Shown in pieces: positions 1 through 9,167 of a DNA stretch of 64,000 nucleotides; the stretch's first letter is position 1, and each line of letters opens with the position of its first letter. Below the pieces are notes generated by a model. That model saw only the letters and a list, made by a program, of their open reading frames with translations. It ran no database searches and was not told the origin of the DNA. Source of the stretch: Chitinophaga horti (GTDB taxonomy: Bacteria; Bacteroidota; Bacteroidia; Chitinophagales; Chitinophagaceae); NCBI RefSeq assembly GCF_022867795.2, contig NZ_CP107006.1:4836001-4900000 (forward strand). The letters run 5' to 3'. Position numbers and translations under genes: made by a program.

Positions 1-1649
1 TCGGCTTTTAACGTATCCCCATCCTTACTGATTTCTATTGTCTGAAAAACGGTCTTGCCAGATGGCATGTTCACCATTCCCTGCGCATTCGTATACAACG
101 GTGTGCCGGCGTTAATCAGCGATACACGGGCTTCCGGCACTGGTTTACCGCTCTCCCGGTCCACAACGAACAACTGGCTGCTGTTATGAAAATAAGCAAG
201 GGAAGAAACCGTAATCTCGTGGGAGGCCACAGCACCACTGTCTGGCCGGAATTCTTTATTGGTGGACGCATGTAATATATATTGTCCAACCGGCAAGGCT
301 TCGATCTTTACTTCTGCTCCATGGTTTTTATAGTCGCCGGGATCAGGTACCGGCTGCGTCCAGGCAGTCGCCACGGGCTGCTCATTCAGTAATTTCCAAT
401 CTCCCAGGTTAATGAAAGAGCCGCCTGCGTTCAATTGTTTTCTCAGGTCACTGGTGAGTTTGATGACGCGAAAATGTATGTTCCTGGCATTCCTGTACCG
501 TACGTACGCGAGAAAGGGTTTGCCGGGAATATTAACCCGGTCGGTGTTGAATGAAAGGTGGTCGTTAGTGATGCTCACCACTAAACGCTGACAACTCACC
601 GCACCGGGCGTGCCTGGATAACGATCAATCGCCTGCCTGCAATAAGCAATCGCCTGCTCTATTTTTGCTTTACGATCACCTGTAGTGGCGGTGTTATAAA
701 GATGCTCCGCCAGCCGGTGATAAACTTCTCCATGCTCCGGCAGACCGTCATACTCCTTTAACATCCGCTCCAACGCCTGCTGGTAGGGGCTGCGCAGAAT
801 GGCATCGTTGTTATGCACAAAATCAATACGCGCCAGATCGGCGTGCAGTATCGCTTCGCGGCTTCCTGTCGCCACCTTAAAAGCCAGTACTTGCTGATGC
901 AACTGCAAGGCTTCATAACCAAGTGTAGAAAGGGTATCAGGATTAGGGAATTTGAATTTAATAAAGGTTGCCACAGGTGCATAACCCGCTGAATCGCGGA
1001 TATAAAAACGAGAACCGGCATTATAGGCAGATACGCCGCCCGAACTATAATATTCCAACGCCCGCGTACTCAGCAGGTCGTACAACGTCGGCTGCAGCTG
1101 CCGCGTGTTTTGCTCACCGTACAGGATAGCGTCATAACGTTTGATGTCCCGCCGTTGCAACATTTGCGGATCGGCCAGGGAGGCGTGATAGGCATTATTT
1201 ATTTCCTGGTGTAACCGGTCAATACCCCAGCTCTCCATACCACCTGTTGTATCCGCCGCTATCCTGGTACGGCTGCGGATATTATAGAGGTTCTGTGTTA
1301 AAAAACGCCACATCACTTCGCCCTTCATACTATACAAAATAGCCCGGGCAGGCGGTTTGGCAGCAGGAATACTTTCATCGATCAGCGCCAGGTAGGGCGC
1401 AAAATCTTCCGGGTCGATGTCGGATTGCATGCGGATTTGCAGCAGCAGGGCTTTCAACCAATTGACTTCGCTGTCATCTTTCAGTGCCTGCTTATAAATG
1501 ATATCGAGTTCTTTTAATGCCGATTGCGGCTGGGACTTTTCATAATATTTATCTACCTCCGCCCAGTGAGCGTCGTAGTTAAATTGTTGGGCCAACAGCT
1601 GATGGGTAAATAATAAGAGCGTCAGGGATAAAACCAGTCTATGCAACAT
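1..1649 (-). CDS. alpha-2-macroglobulin family protein, N-terminal part (cut by window edge)
   Basis: An open frame starts at the ATG at 1649 and runs without a stop off the left edge, giving about 549 residues. It opens with a signal peptide (MLHRLVLSLTLLLFTHQLLA) and continues through a helical, TPR-like region (about residues 30-330) into beta-rich macroglobulin-type segments. Near residue 500 comes a carboxypeptidase-regulatory-like module (VVDRESGKPVPEARVSLINA). This order matches the large Bacteroidota alpha-2-macroglobulin proteins, thought to be periplasmic or surface protease traps. The bait and thioester regions would lie outside the window, so whether it is a thioester type cannot be judged. 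It is the last visible gene on its strand. Confidence 0.7.
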   Translation of the reverse strand, partial: MLHRLVLSLTLLLFTHQLLAQQFNYDAHWAEVDKYYEKSQPQSALKELDIIYKQALKDDSEVNWLKALLLQIRMQSDIDPEDFAPYLALIDESIPAAKPPARAILYSMKGEVMWRFLTQNLYNIRSRTRIAADTTGGMESWGIDRLHQEINNAYHASLADPQMLQRRDIKRYDAILYGEQNTRQLQPTLYDLLSTRALEYYSSGGVSAYNAGSRFYIRDSAGYAPVATFIKFKFPNPDTLSTLGYEALQLHQQVLAFKVATGSREAILHADLARIDFVHNNDAILRSPYQQALERMLKEYDGLPEHGEVYHRLAEHLYNTATTGDRKAKIEQAIAYCRQAIDRYPGTPGAVSCQRLVVSITNDHLSFNTDRVNIPGKPFLAYVRYRNARNIHFRVIKLTSDLRKQLNAGGSFINLGDWKLLNEQPVATAWTQPVPDPGDYKNHGAEVKIEALPVGQYILHASTNKEFRPDSGAVASHEITVSSLAYFHNSSQLFVVDRESGKPVPEARVSLINAGTPLYTNAQGMVNMPSGKTVFQTIEISKDGDTLKA

Positions 1650-1708
1650 ATGGGTTACGTTTATTCGGTTAAGTTAAGGTTTTAAGGGAATAATCAATAC
1701 TACCAAAA

Positions 1709-1820
1709 GCGAAGACTGAACACGAGATTGGCTTTATTCATTACCAATGACGAGCAGGAAAACTGCTTATGACGAATAGCGTGGTGAAAGCACAAGTGAG
1801 TGACACAACGGGGGCTGAAG
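1709..1820 (+). repeat. dispersed intergenic repeat, copy A
   Basis: Two blocks, 1709-1726 and 1792-1820, recur exactly but in inverted orientation at 12141-12158 and 12063-12091. The second block is 29 bases and identical in both copies; the DNA between the blocks (about 50-65 bases) is not conserved. No coding function is apparent. It lies between sucD and the macroglobulin gene. Confidence 0.75.
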
Positions 1821-1841
1821 GGAGGAGAAAAAGCTGGCTAA

Positions 1842-1873
1842 CAAAAAAAGAGAGGCGCATAAAGCACCTCTCT
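1842..1873 (-). terminator. rho-independent terminator of sucD
   Basis: On the minus strand a hairpin with 9-base arms (1864-1872 and 1850-1858) is followed by a run of T, 25 bases beyond the sucD stop codon. Confidence 0.8.
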
Positions 1874-1897
1874 CACCATATTAAAAAGAAGATAAAA

Positions 1898-2785
1898 TTA
1901 AGCAGGAACACCAGCTTTGCTGAGTACTTCGGCCATTTTCTTGCCAATGTCCGCAGGGCTTGCTACTACGTGCACGCCACATTCGGCCATGATTTTCATT
2001 TTAGCAGCAGCAGTATCGTCCGCACCACCGATGATCGCACCGGCGTGGCCCATACGGCGGCCCGGAGGCGCAGTTTGGCCGGCGATGAAGCCTACAACAG
2101 GTTTAGTACCGTTTTCTTTGATCCAATGTGCCGCTTCTGCTTCCATGCTACCACCGATCTCACCGATCATGATGATCGCGTCAGTCTCAGGGTCGTTCAT
2201 CAGCAGTTCCACTGCATCTTTGGTAGGCGTACCAATGATCGGGTCGCCACCGATACCAATGGCAGTAGAAATACCGAGGCCGGCTTTCACTACCTGGTCA
2301 GCCGCTTCGTAAGTAAGGGTACCTGATTTAGATACGATACCGATGCGACCTTTTTTGAAGATAAAGCCGGGCATGATGCCAACTTTCGCTTCTTCCGCCG
2401 TAATAACGCCAGGACAGTTAGGCCCAACGAGGCGGGTATTTTTACCCTGCAGGTAGTTTTTGGCTCTCACCATATCCTGCACAGGAATACCTTCTGTAAT
2501 ACAAACTACCAGCGCAATACCAGCATCAGCAGCTTCCATAATAGCATCCGCAGCAAAAGCAGGAGGTACAAAAATGATAGATACATCCGCCGCAGTTTCT
2601 TTAACCGCGTCGGCTACGGTGTTAAATACCGGGCGGTCCAGGTGTTTGGAACCACCTTTACCAGGCGTTACGCCGCCTACCACCTGCGTACCGTATTCAA
2701 TCATCTGTGTAGCATGGAAGGTACCTTCAGTACCCGTAAATCCCTGCACAATTACTTTGCTATGCTTATTAACTAAAACACTCAT
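1898..2785 (-). CDS. sucD: succinyl-CoA ligase (ADP/GDP-forming) alpha subunit
   Basis: At 295 residues it has the full family length. It carries the CoA-binding Rossmann domain at the N-terminus (VIVQGFTGTEGTFH) and the ligase domain with the phosphohistidine loop GHAGAII (His about 247). SucD pairs with SucC to convert succinyl-CoA to succinate with nucleotide triphosphate formation in the TCA cycle. The beta-subunit gene is not in the window. The gene sits downstream of mlaF but has its own candidate -7 box in the 87-base gap and its own terminator, so it is probably a single transcription unit. Confidence 0.97.
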   Translation of the reverse strand: MSVLVNKHSKVIVQGFTGTEGTFHATQMIEYGTQVVGGVTPGKGGSKHLDRPVFNTVADAVKETAADVSIIFVPPAFAADAIMEAADAGIALVVCITEGIPVQDMVRAKNYLQGKNTRLVGPNCPGVITAEEAKVGIMPGFIFKKGRIGIVSKSGTLTYEAADQVVKAGLGISTAIGIGGDPIIGTPTKDAVELLMNDPETDAIIMIGEIGGSMEAEAAHWIKENGTKPVVGFIAGQTAPPGRRMGHAGAIIGGADDTAAAKMKIMAECGVHVVASPADIGKKMAEVLSKAGVPA

Positions 2786-2834
2786 CGCGCTTGATTTATT
2801 GATTAATTTAATTGAGCTATTGAAAACAGCCGGA

Positions 2835-2842
2835 CAAAAATA
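2835..2842 (-). promoter_or_regulatory. candidate -7 box for sucD
   Basis: The minus strand reads TATTTTTG, an exact TAnnTTTG match, about 50 bases before the sucD start. No clear TTTG -33 element stands at the expected spacing, so support is partial. Confidence 0.35.
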
Positions 2843-2872
2843 AGGAAAAGGAGATAAGAAAAACGGGGAATT

Positions 2873-3700
2873 TTAGGCTTTCTCCTCCCGGGCGCCCGGA
2901 CGGTCTTTCAGGTTGCTGCGCCAGTTTTTGTCCTTGAAAGCGTCCAATTGCCTCATTTCCTTGGCATCCTGGAGGAACTCGGAGGCGAAAATAAAGTCGT
3001 TCAAACGCTTGTCTTTGCTGAATATGATTTCTTCGTTATTTCCTTCCCACTGCTTTTTGCCCTCGAACATGTACACGATGTGATCGCCGCTTTCCATTAC
3101 GGTGTTCATGTCATGGGTGTTCATTACGGTGGTAATATTATACTCTACCGTCAGCTCTTTGATGAGTTTATCGATCACCAGGGAAGTTTGCGGATCGAGG
3201 CCGGAGTTGGGCTCGTCGCAGAAGAGGTACTTAGGGTTCAGCACGATGGAGCGGGCAATACCTACCCTCTTTTTCATACCACCGCTGATTTCGGCGGGGT
3301 ACTTCTTGCCGGCTTCCTTCAGGTTTACACGGTCCAGCACTTCCTGCACCCGCTTCTTTTTGTCGCGTGTACGGTCATTGCTGAACATATCGAGCGGGAA
3401 CATCACGTTCTGCTCTACCGTCATACTGTCGAACAGGGCCGAACCCTGGAACAGCATGCCTATTTCTTTGCGGATCTCTTTACGCTGGTTATTGTCCATG
3501 GCGGTAAAGTCTTTGCCGCTATAGAGGATGCTGCCGCTATCCAATTCGATAAGGCCTACCATACACTTCATCATCACCGTTTTACCGCTACCGCTGGACC
3601 CGATGATGAGGTTCATTTTACCGGCTTCCATGGTTACCGTCACATCCTTCAGGATTTCCTTATCGCCAAAGCCTTTTTTTATGTTGACCAGTTCTATCAT
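2873..3700 (-). CDS. mlaF: ABC transporter ATP-binding protein, MlaF type
   Basis: This is a 275-residue ABC ATPase. Walker A is GSSGSGKT (residues 34-41), the signature is ISGGMKKRVGIAR and Walker B is YLFCDEPNSGLDP. SGGMxKR and EPNSGLDP are typical of the MlaF family, which energises phospholipid movement between inner and outer membranes. The gene starts 12 bases after mlaE, so the two form an operon. No MlaD-type MCE protein gene is visible downstream, where sucD follows, so that partner must be encoded elsewhere. Confidence 0.9.
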   Translation of the reverse strand: MIELVNIKKGFGDKEILKDVTVTMEAGKMNLIIGSSGSGKTVMMKCMVGLIELDSGSILYSGKDFTAMDNNQRKEIRKEIGMLFQGSALFDSMTVEQNVMFPLDMFSNDRTRDKKKRVQEVLDRVNLKEAGKKYPAEISGGMKKRVGIARSIVLNPKYLFCDEPNSGLDPQTSLVIDKLIKELTVEYNITTVMNTHDMNTVMESGDHIVYMFEGKKQWEGNNEEIIFSKDKRLNDFIFASEFLQDAKEMRQLDAFKDKNWRSNLKDRPGAREEKA

Positions 3701-3712
3701 TCCCGTCTTGTT

Positions 3713-4456
3713 TTAAAGTAGTATGGCCGTAAGGGCGTAGTCTGCAAAGAGGATGAGCACACAGCTGACAACTACCGCGGTAGTGCCGGCCTTACCGATT
3801 TCCAGGGCGCCGCCCTGTACGTTATAGCCGTAGTAGGCTGGTACGCTGGAGATAATAAAGGCGAACGTAAATGATTTGCTGAGGGCAAAAAACACGTTAT
3901 ACGCTTTAAATTCCTGGCGAAGGCCTTGTGTATATTCTTCGTTGGAAATGATCCCGGCCATCACACCTGCTGCTTTACCACCCCATATCCCCAGGAAGCC
4001 CGCGATCATTACCAGGCAGGGAATGGTGATCAAAGCCGCCAGTATTTTAGGCATCAGCAGGTATCCTTTTGTATTGATGCCCATGATTTCCTGTGCATCG
4101 ATCTGCTCTGACACGCGCATATTCCCCAGCTCGGAGGCGATCTTGGAACCTACCACACCGGCCAGGATAACGCAGGTAAGCGTTGGGGCAAATTCAAGAA
4201 TGATGGTATCCCTTACCACCTGGGCGATGGTCGCTTTCGGGATGATGGGACTTACCAGCTGGTAAGCCGTTTGGAGCGTAGTTACGCCCCCCATGAATAG
4301 GGAGATAATAAATACGATGCCGGTAGAACCAACACCGATGTCATTACACTGTTGCATGAACTCCTTCCAATACATCCGCATGTTTTCCGGCTTTGTAAAC
4401 ATGCCCTTCAACATCAGTACGTATTTACCAAAATGGTAGAAAAACTTAAACTCCAT
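3713..4456 (-). CDS. mlaE: ABC transporter permease, MlaE type
   Basis: This 247-residue integral membrane protein belongs to the MlaE family of phospholipid transporter permeases. It shows the conserved central stretch EFAPTLTCVILAGVVGSKIASELG and several hydrophobic helices through the C-terminal half. It lies directly upstream of mlaF. A perfect Bacteroidota -7 box ends 7 bases before its ATG, so it is probably the first gene of the mlaE-mlaF unit. Confidence 0.9.
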   Translation of the reverse strand: MEFKFFYHFGKYVLMLKGMFTKPENMRMYWKEFMQQCNDIGVGSTGIVFIISLFMGGVTTLQTAYQLVSPIIPKATIAQVVRDTIILEFAPTLTCVILAGVVGSKIASELGNMRVSEQIDAQEIMGINTKGYLLMPKILAALITIPCLVMIAGFLGIWGGKAAGVMAGIISNEEYTQGLRQEFKAYNVFFALSKSFTFAFIISSVPAYYGYNVQGGALEIGKAGTTAVVVSCVLILFADYALTAILL

Positions 4457-4463
4457 AACTGTT

Positions 4464-4471
4464 CAAAGATA
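4464..4471 (-). promoter_or_regulatory. -7 promoter box for mlaE, next to the start codon
   Basis: The minus strand reads TATCTTTG, an exact TAnnTTTG, with only 7 bases before the mlaE ATG. This predicts a leader of only a few bases. No -33 TTTG is seen at 19-21 bases. Confidence 0.5.
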
Positions 4472-4610
4472 GGAAAAACGGGTTTAGTATTATGTTCCCC
4501 GGCAAAGTATTGGCGGGGAATATCTACCCGGGCGCAAGTATTGGGCCATGTTATAGATGGCCGGCCGCCATGGGCATGATGGGTACCCGCCGGGTTTCCC
4601 TGGTTTGCGG

Positions 4611-5642
4611 TTACCGCAGGCTTTTTACCAGCAGCCGCTTCAGGCTTCGCTCGATGATCTCGCCCATGGTGCGGCATTTGGAAAATACGGGGTCTTCATA
4701 ATGTTGCGCCAGCTCATCACCCAGTTGCTGTATCTTTTCGGGTAAGGATACACGGTCGGTCATGATCACATCGCGCAGGTCTTTGATACGGTGGCGCTGT
4801 ACTTTCAGCCGACGGGCAATCAGCGAGCGCTCCTCCTGCTGGTACTGTTTCACCACCTCCGCATTCAGGTGCTGCATGGCCAGCTCCACGAACACACGGT
4901 TCTCCTTAAAGAACTGCGGCATGTACAGGGTTTTCTTTCCCTCGTAAAATTGCTGGTCAAAGTCGATTGCCCGGATGCGGAACTGCACGTCATCAAAATC
5001 GGGGGTGATGTCGAACACGAAGTTGTAAGACCGCATATCGCCTAACAACCGCACGAAACAGCGCTCGTTGAATTTCACAAACTCCTTGGCAATACGTTTG
5101 GGATTGAACTCCGGCCGCTGTAGGTAACCGGTTACGAACTGGTCGCCCGGTACACCGGCAATATGTTCTTCGATCAATGTGTTACCGTCTATGAGGTAGC
5201 TCATCCAGTACGGACTCAGGATATGTTCCAGCTCCAGCCCGTAAATGCGGGAAGCATCGGCGACTTTTACGTAGAAGTAGTCGTATACCTCGTTATAGTT
5301 GTTCACCACTTTTATCCTGAAGGGATGCGAGTTGCCGAAGGTACAGTAGTCGATGCGTTCGATGTGCAGATGTTCTTCGGCAGCCTGGTCGCCACCGGCT
5401 TTGAAGATAGAGTAGATGCGTTTAAGCCCGGCATGCAGCTGCCCCACCATGTTTTGCGGGTACACCACCGTCTCCCATAACGTGTCTTTACCGTCTTTAT
5501 CGATTAACGGGAAACCATACTCGTAATAACGGAGTTCCTCGTATGAAACGGGCAATTTTACTTCCCTTTCGTACAACCTCAGGTAGTTCCTGAAAGCTGG
5601 TGTAAGGGGAAAGAATATCTTTTTACGCGAGATTTCCTGCAT
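4611..5642 (-). CDS. predicted protein-kinase-like fold protein, unknown function
   Basis: I do not recognise this 343-residue protein by family. Its motif order looks like a kinase or aminoglycoside-phosphotransferase fold: YFYVKVAD with a possible ATP-lysine (about 126); a following Glu region (GLELEH, 136-140); a hinge-like IEEHIAGVPG (157-166); LLGDMRSYNFVFD (199-211) resembling the catalytic loop HGDxxxxN with Asp 202 and Asn 207; and IRAIDFD (223-229) resembling the metal-binding DFD/DFG. The C-terminal ~85 residues are basic and helical. There is no signal peptide or membrane segment, so it should be cytoplasmic. It is followed after about 150 bases by mlaE on the same strand, and a terminator separates it from the DUF2059 gene upstream. 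Substrate unknown. Confidence 0.6.
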   Translation of the reverse strand: MQEISRKKIFFPLTPAFRNYLRLYEREVKLPVSYEELRYYEYGFPLIDKDGKDTLWETVVYPQNMVGQLHAGLKRIYSIFKAGGDQAAEEHLHIERIDYCTFGNSHPFRIKVVNNYNEVYDYFYVKVADASRIYGLELEHILSPYWMSYLIDGNTLIEEHIAGVPGDQFVTGYLQRPEFNPKRIAKEFVKFNERCFVRLLGDMRSYNFVFDITPDFDDVQFRIRAIDFDQQFYEGKKTLYMPQFFKENRVFVELAMQHLNAEVVKQYQQEERSLIARRLKVQRHRIKDLRDVIMTDRVSLPEKIQQLGDELAQHYEDPVFSKCRTMGEIIERSLKRLLVKSLR

Positions 5643-5656
5643 GCAGGGAAATTACG

Positions 5657-5689
5657 AAAAAAAGAGGCTGACCGTTTACCGGCCAGCCC
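5657..5689 (-). terminator. rho-independent terminator of the DUF2059 gene
   Basis: A minus-strand hairpin with 9-base arms (5680-5688 and 5666-5674) is followed by a T-rich run of about 8 bases, between the DUF2059 stop and the next gene start at 5642. Confidence 0.75.
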
Positions 5690-5705
5690 CTTATCAAACT
5701 TTTAT

Positions 5706-6164
5706 TTACAGGTCCCCCTGCTCCTGCAGGCGCTTTGCTACCCGCAATCCCAATTCTTTCCCCCACTGTTCCCCTGCCTGCATGGCTTCGTTCATTACCT
5801 GCGGCATCGTATTGATCATTTTACGGCCGGTAGGCGTTTTGTAGAAGCGGATCAGGTCCTGCAGCTCGTTCTTTTCATAATGCCGTTCGTAGATCGGTAT
5901 GAAAATATCTGCCAGGTTGGAGGTTTGTATCTCCTTTTTGATCTCTGTCTTCAGCTTCTGTAGGATGTCTTCCGACAGTCCCAGGCCGCTGTTCGAGAAA
6001 TTATCCAGCATAGCGCCGGCCATCTCACCCGCCATTTTCGTCATATTCGTTAACTCCATCACCTCGCGGATCAGGGGTCTTTTAGATGTGTCTTTTGCGG
6101 CTTCCTGTGCCGAAACACCTGCTGCAAACGCGCAACAGATCAGGGTAATGATGATTCTTTTCAT
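5706..6164 (-). CDS. DUF2059 domain-containing exported protein
   Basis: This 152-residue protein has a cleavable signal peptide ending near VSA-QE. The rest is helical with the DUF2059 pattern (FIPIYERHYEKNELQDLIRFYKTPTGRKM). DUF2059 proteins are periplasmic or surface proteins without a firmly known role. The gene lies 19 bases after the malic enzyme stop and has its own terminator, so it may be co-transcribed with the malic enzyme. Confidence 0.85.
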   Translation of the reverse strand: MKRIIITLICCAFAAGVSAQEAAKDTSKRPLIREVMELTNMTKMAGEMAGAMLDNFSNSGLGLSEDILQKLKTEIKKEIQTSNLADIFIPIYERHYEKNELQDLIRFYKTPTGRKMINTMPQVMNEAMQAGEQWGKELGLRVAKRLQEQGDL

Positions 6165-6183
6165 GGTATGAGGGGGGTGTTAA

Positions 6184-8495
6184 TTACTTCTTCTTTTTCC
6201 CTTTCTTTTCGCCCTCGTCGTTGCGGCAACATTTCGTTTGCGCGTCCACGACAGCGATCAGCACCACGTTCACGATCTGGCGAACAGTACTGCCCAACTG
6301 CAGGATGTGCACGGGCTTTTTCATACCCAGCAACACCGGACCAATCGCATCGAAACCCGCTACTTCCTGCAGGAGGTTGTAGGCTACGTTACCTGCCGTC
6401 AGGTTCGGGAAGATGAGGGTATTGGTATCACCTTCGATCAGTTCAGAGAACGGGTAGTTATCTTTCAGTATCTCTTTGTTAAAGGCCATCGCCGCCTGTA
6501 TCTCACCATCTACACACAGTCCGGGTTCCTTTTGCTTCACCAGTTCACGGGCTTTGCTCACCAGCTGCGCTTCCGGCGTTTGGCTGGAACCGAAATTGAG
6601 TAAGATACCATCGCGATCCTGGGCGTAAGGTTGAACTGACGTACTTCTTTGGCTACCATCAGGGTGATTTCCGCCAGCTCTTCCGCCGTTGGATTGAAGT
6701 TCACCGTGGTATCGGCCAGGAACAGCGGTCCGCGTTTGGTGTTGATGATGTACATACCCGCCACACGTTTCACGCCTTCTTCCATACCGATCACCTGCAA
6801 AGCCGGACGAATGGTATCAGGATACTTCCTGGTCAAACCCGAGATGAGCGCATCGGCCTCTCCTGTTTCCACCATCATACAACCGAAGTAGTTACGCTCA
6901 CGCATGATCTTTTTCGCCTCGTACAGATTGAAGCCTTTACGCTGACGCTTTTTGAAGAACAGCTCTCCAAAATAGTGGCGTTTATCGTGCATTTCATCGC
7001 TCTTCGGATCGATGATCTCGATACCGTCGATATCAATACCGTTGTCGGCAGCCAGGGTGCGGATCTTCTTTTCGTTACCCAGCAAAATCGGGAAGGCGAT
7101 GCCTTCGTCGTTCACTACCTGCGCTGCTTTCAGGATCTTCAGGTTATCGGCCTCGGCAAATACCACACGGCGTGGATCTTTGCGGGCTTTGGTACCGATA
7201 ACGCGGAACAGCTGGTTATCGAGTCCCAGGCGTTTGTTGAGCACATCTTTATAACCCTCCCAATCCGTGATCGGCGCAGTAGCCACGCCACTGTCCATCG
7301 CCGCTTTTGCCACAGCCGGGGCTACAGTGCTTAGCAGGCGCGGGTCGAGCGGTTTGGGAATGATATAGGTGGGACCAAACACGATATTTTTCTCGTTATA
7401 GGCCAGGTTTACGATATCGGGTACAGGCGACTTTGCGAGCTCTGCCAGCGCTCTTACCGCTGCCAGCTTCATTTCCTCATTGATCTGCGTAGCACGCACG
7501 TCGAGTGCGCCACGGAAGATATAAGGGAACCCGAGTACGTTGTTTACCTGGTTCGGATAGTCGGAGCGACCGGTAGCCATGATAATGTCCGGACGAGCAC
7601 TGATCGCGGTTTCGTACGGAATTTCCGGATCGGGGTTCGCCATCGCGAACACGATCGGGTGTTTGGCCATCAGCTTCACCATTTCAGCGGTTACCACGTT
7701 ACCTACCGATAAACCCACGAACACGTCGGCACCTTTCAGCGCTTCGGTAAGATTGGTCGCTTTGGAGGAAGTGGCAAACACCTGTTTCATTGCGTCCAGG
7801 TCGGTACGGGCCTTGTTCAGCACCCCGTCCTTATCAAACATAATGAAGTTCTCCGGCTTCGCACCCAGCGCTACGTAGAGTTTTACGCAGGCCATGGCGG
7901 CGGCACCGGCACCATTGATCACGAACTTCGCTTTTTCTATTTTCTTTTTGACGAGCTCCAGCGCATTAAGCAGGGCGGCCGAGGAAATGATGGCCGTGCC
8001 GTGCTGGTCGTCGTGCATGATCGGTATTTTCAGCTCCTGGCGCAGGCGTTCTTCGATCGCGAAACACTCAGGACTTTTAATATCTTCCAGGTTAATACCA
8101 CCGAAAGTGGGCTCCAGCGCTTTCACAACCTGTACAAATTCGTCCACATTACGGCTGTTCAGCTCAATATCAAATACGTCGATGTCGGCAAATATTTTGA
8201 ACAGTACACCCTTTCCTTCCATCACCGGCTTAGACGCTTCGGGACCAATATCCCCGAGCCCGAGTACAGCCGTTCCGTTACTGATTACCGCTACCAGGTT
8301 GCCTTTCGCGGTATACTTGTACACATTCTCCACATCTGCATGAATCTCTTTACAGGGCTCAGCTACGCCGGGAGAATAAGCGAGCGATAGGTCCCATTGT
8401 GTTTTGGTGTTTTTAGTAGGAATGACCTCAATCTTCCCTGGCTTACCGTTTGCGTGGTAATCCAGCGCATCCTGCTTGTTTAGTTTTCTTGCCAT
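6184..8495 (-). pseudogene. maeB: NADP-dependent malic enzyme (MaeB type), apparent single-base frameshift
   Basis: Two adjoining frames together encode a complete malic enzyme-phosphotransacetylase fusion of about 770 residues, the usual MaeB length. The first frame (8495 to 6558) holds the malic domain, the NAD(P)-binding domain (INGAGAAAMACVKL) and most of the PTA-like domain up to PRIAMVSYS. The rest (VSKARELVKQKEPGLCVDGE onward) is in another frame. Adding one A in the minus-strand run near 6594-6600 restores NFGSSQTPEAQLVSKAREL exactly. The enzyme decarboxylates malate to pyruvate with NADPH. Both halves are well preserved, so either the break is very recent or one base is missing from the assembly. 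The lysine-rich tail (KKGKKKK) is real in the second frame. Confidence 0.9.
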
Positions 8496-8605
8496 AAATT
8501 CCTAATTGGGCGTGCAATATACGAAGTCTGGCACTACCGCCCGTAGAACGTTCGTGCTGGTTCGTAATATTTATTTACTTTTACATTATTAACTAATTGG
8601 AGATA

Positions 8606-9055
8606 ATGATACAACGCATACAAAGCCTTTATCTTTTGCTGGCCGCCGGAGCGGGCGCCGCTACCTGGTTCTACAACCTTTGGAAAGCGAATGTAAATGC
8701 AGGCACATCGACTTATGTAAAGTACTTTAACGCACAGGAGAGCTATCTTGTTTTCATCGTGTACATGGTAATTGTAGCGCTCGCGCTGCTTTGCATTTTC
8801 CTTTACAAAAATCGTAAGCTGCAATTCCGCCTCACCGTGCTGAATGTTTTCTTAACCGCGGCAGCGATCATTTTACAATATTTCAAGGTACAGGCCACTG
8901 CTAATGCACTCGAACAAAAGGGCCAGCAGATCATTTCTTCGTCGTATCTCCCGGCAGCTTTCCTGCCGGTACTGATGCTCATCCTGCTGATACTGGCAGC
9001 ACGAGGCATTTACAAAGATGAGAAATTGATCAAGTCCCTGGATAGGTTGAGGTAA
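8606..9055 (+). CDS. DUF4293 family membrane protein
   Basis: This 149-residue protein has four predicted membrane helices (about residues 5-22, 48-68, 77-95 and 112-132) and starts MIQRIQSLYLLLAAG, typical of the Bacteroidota DUF4293 family of unknown function. I chose ATG 8606, which follows a GGAG-like sequence, over a TTG 9 bases upstream. The gene is divergent from the malic enzyme and followed by a strong terminator. Confidence 0.85.
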   Translation: MIQRIQSLYLLLAAGAGAATWFYNLWKANVNAGTSTYVKYFNAQESYLVFIVYMVIVALALLCIFLYKNRKLQFRLTVLNVFLTAAAIILQYFKVQATANALEQKGQQIISSSYLPAAFLPVLMLILLILAARGIYKDEKLIKSLDRLR

Positions 9056-9090
9056 AAAATGCTAATGATTAGTCAAAAAGTGTTAATAGA

Positions 9091-9123
9091 TACGCCCGGC
9101 AGTTGCTGCCGGGCGTATTTTTT
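9091..9123 (+). terminator. rho-independent terminator of the DUF4293 gene
   Basis: A perfect 12-base hairpin (9091-9102 with 9106-9117, TTG loop) is followed by seven T on the plus strand. Confidence 0.9.
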
Positions 9124-9132
9124 GTGGGGGGA

Positions 9133-9160
9133 AACAAAACGGGCGGTGTTAACACCGCCC
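9133..9160 (-). terminator. terminator of uvrA
   Basis: The palindrome GGGCGGTGTTAACACCGCCC (9141-9160) is followed on the minus strand by GTTTTGTTTC, just past the uvrA stop. Confidence 0.65.
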
Positions 9161-9167
9161 GCCTCTA

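Noticed and set aside
1769..2326. Plus-strand frame of 185 residues across the repeat and sucD
   Set aside because: Mostly antisense to sucD and starts in the dispersed repeat.
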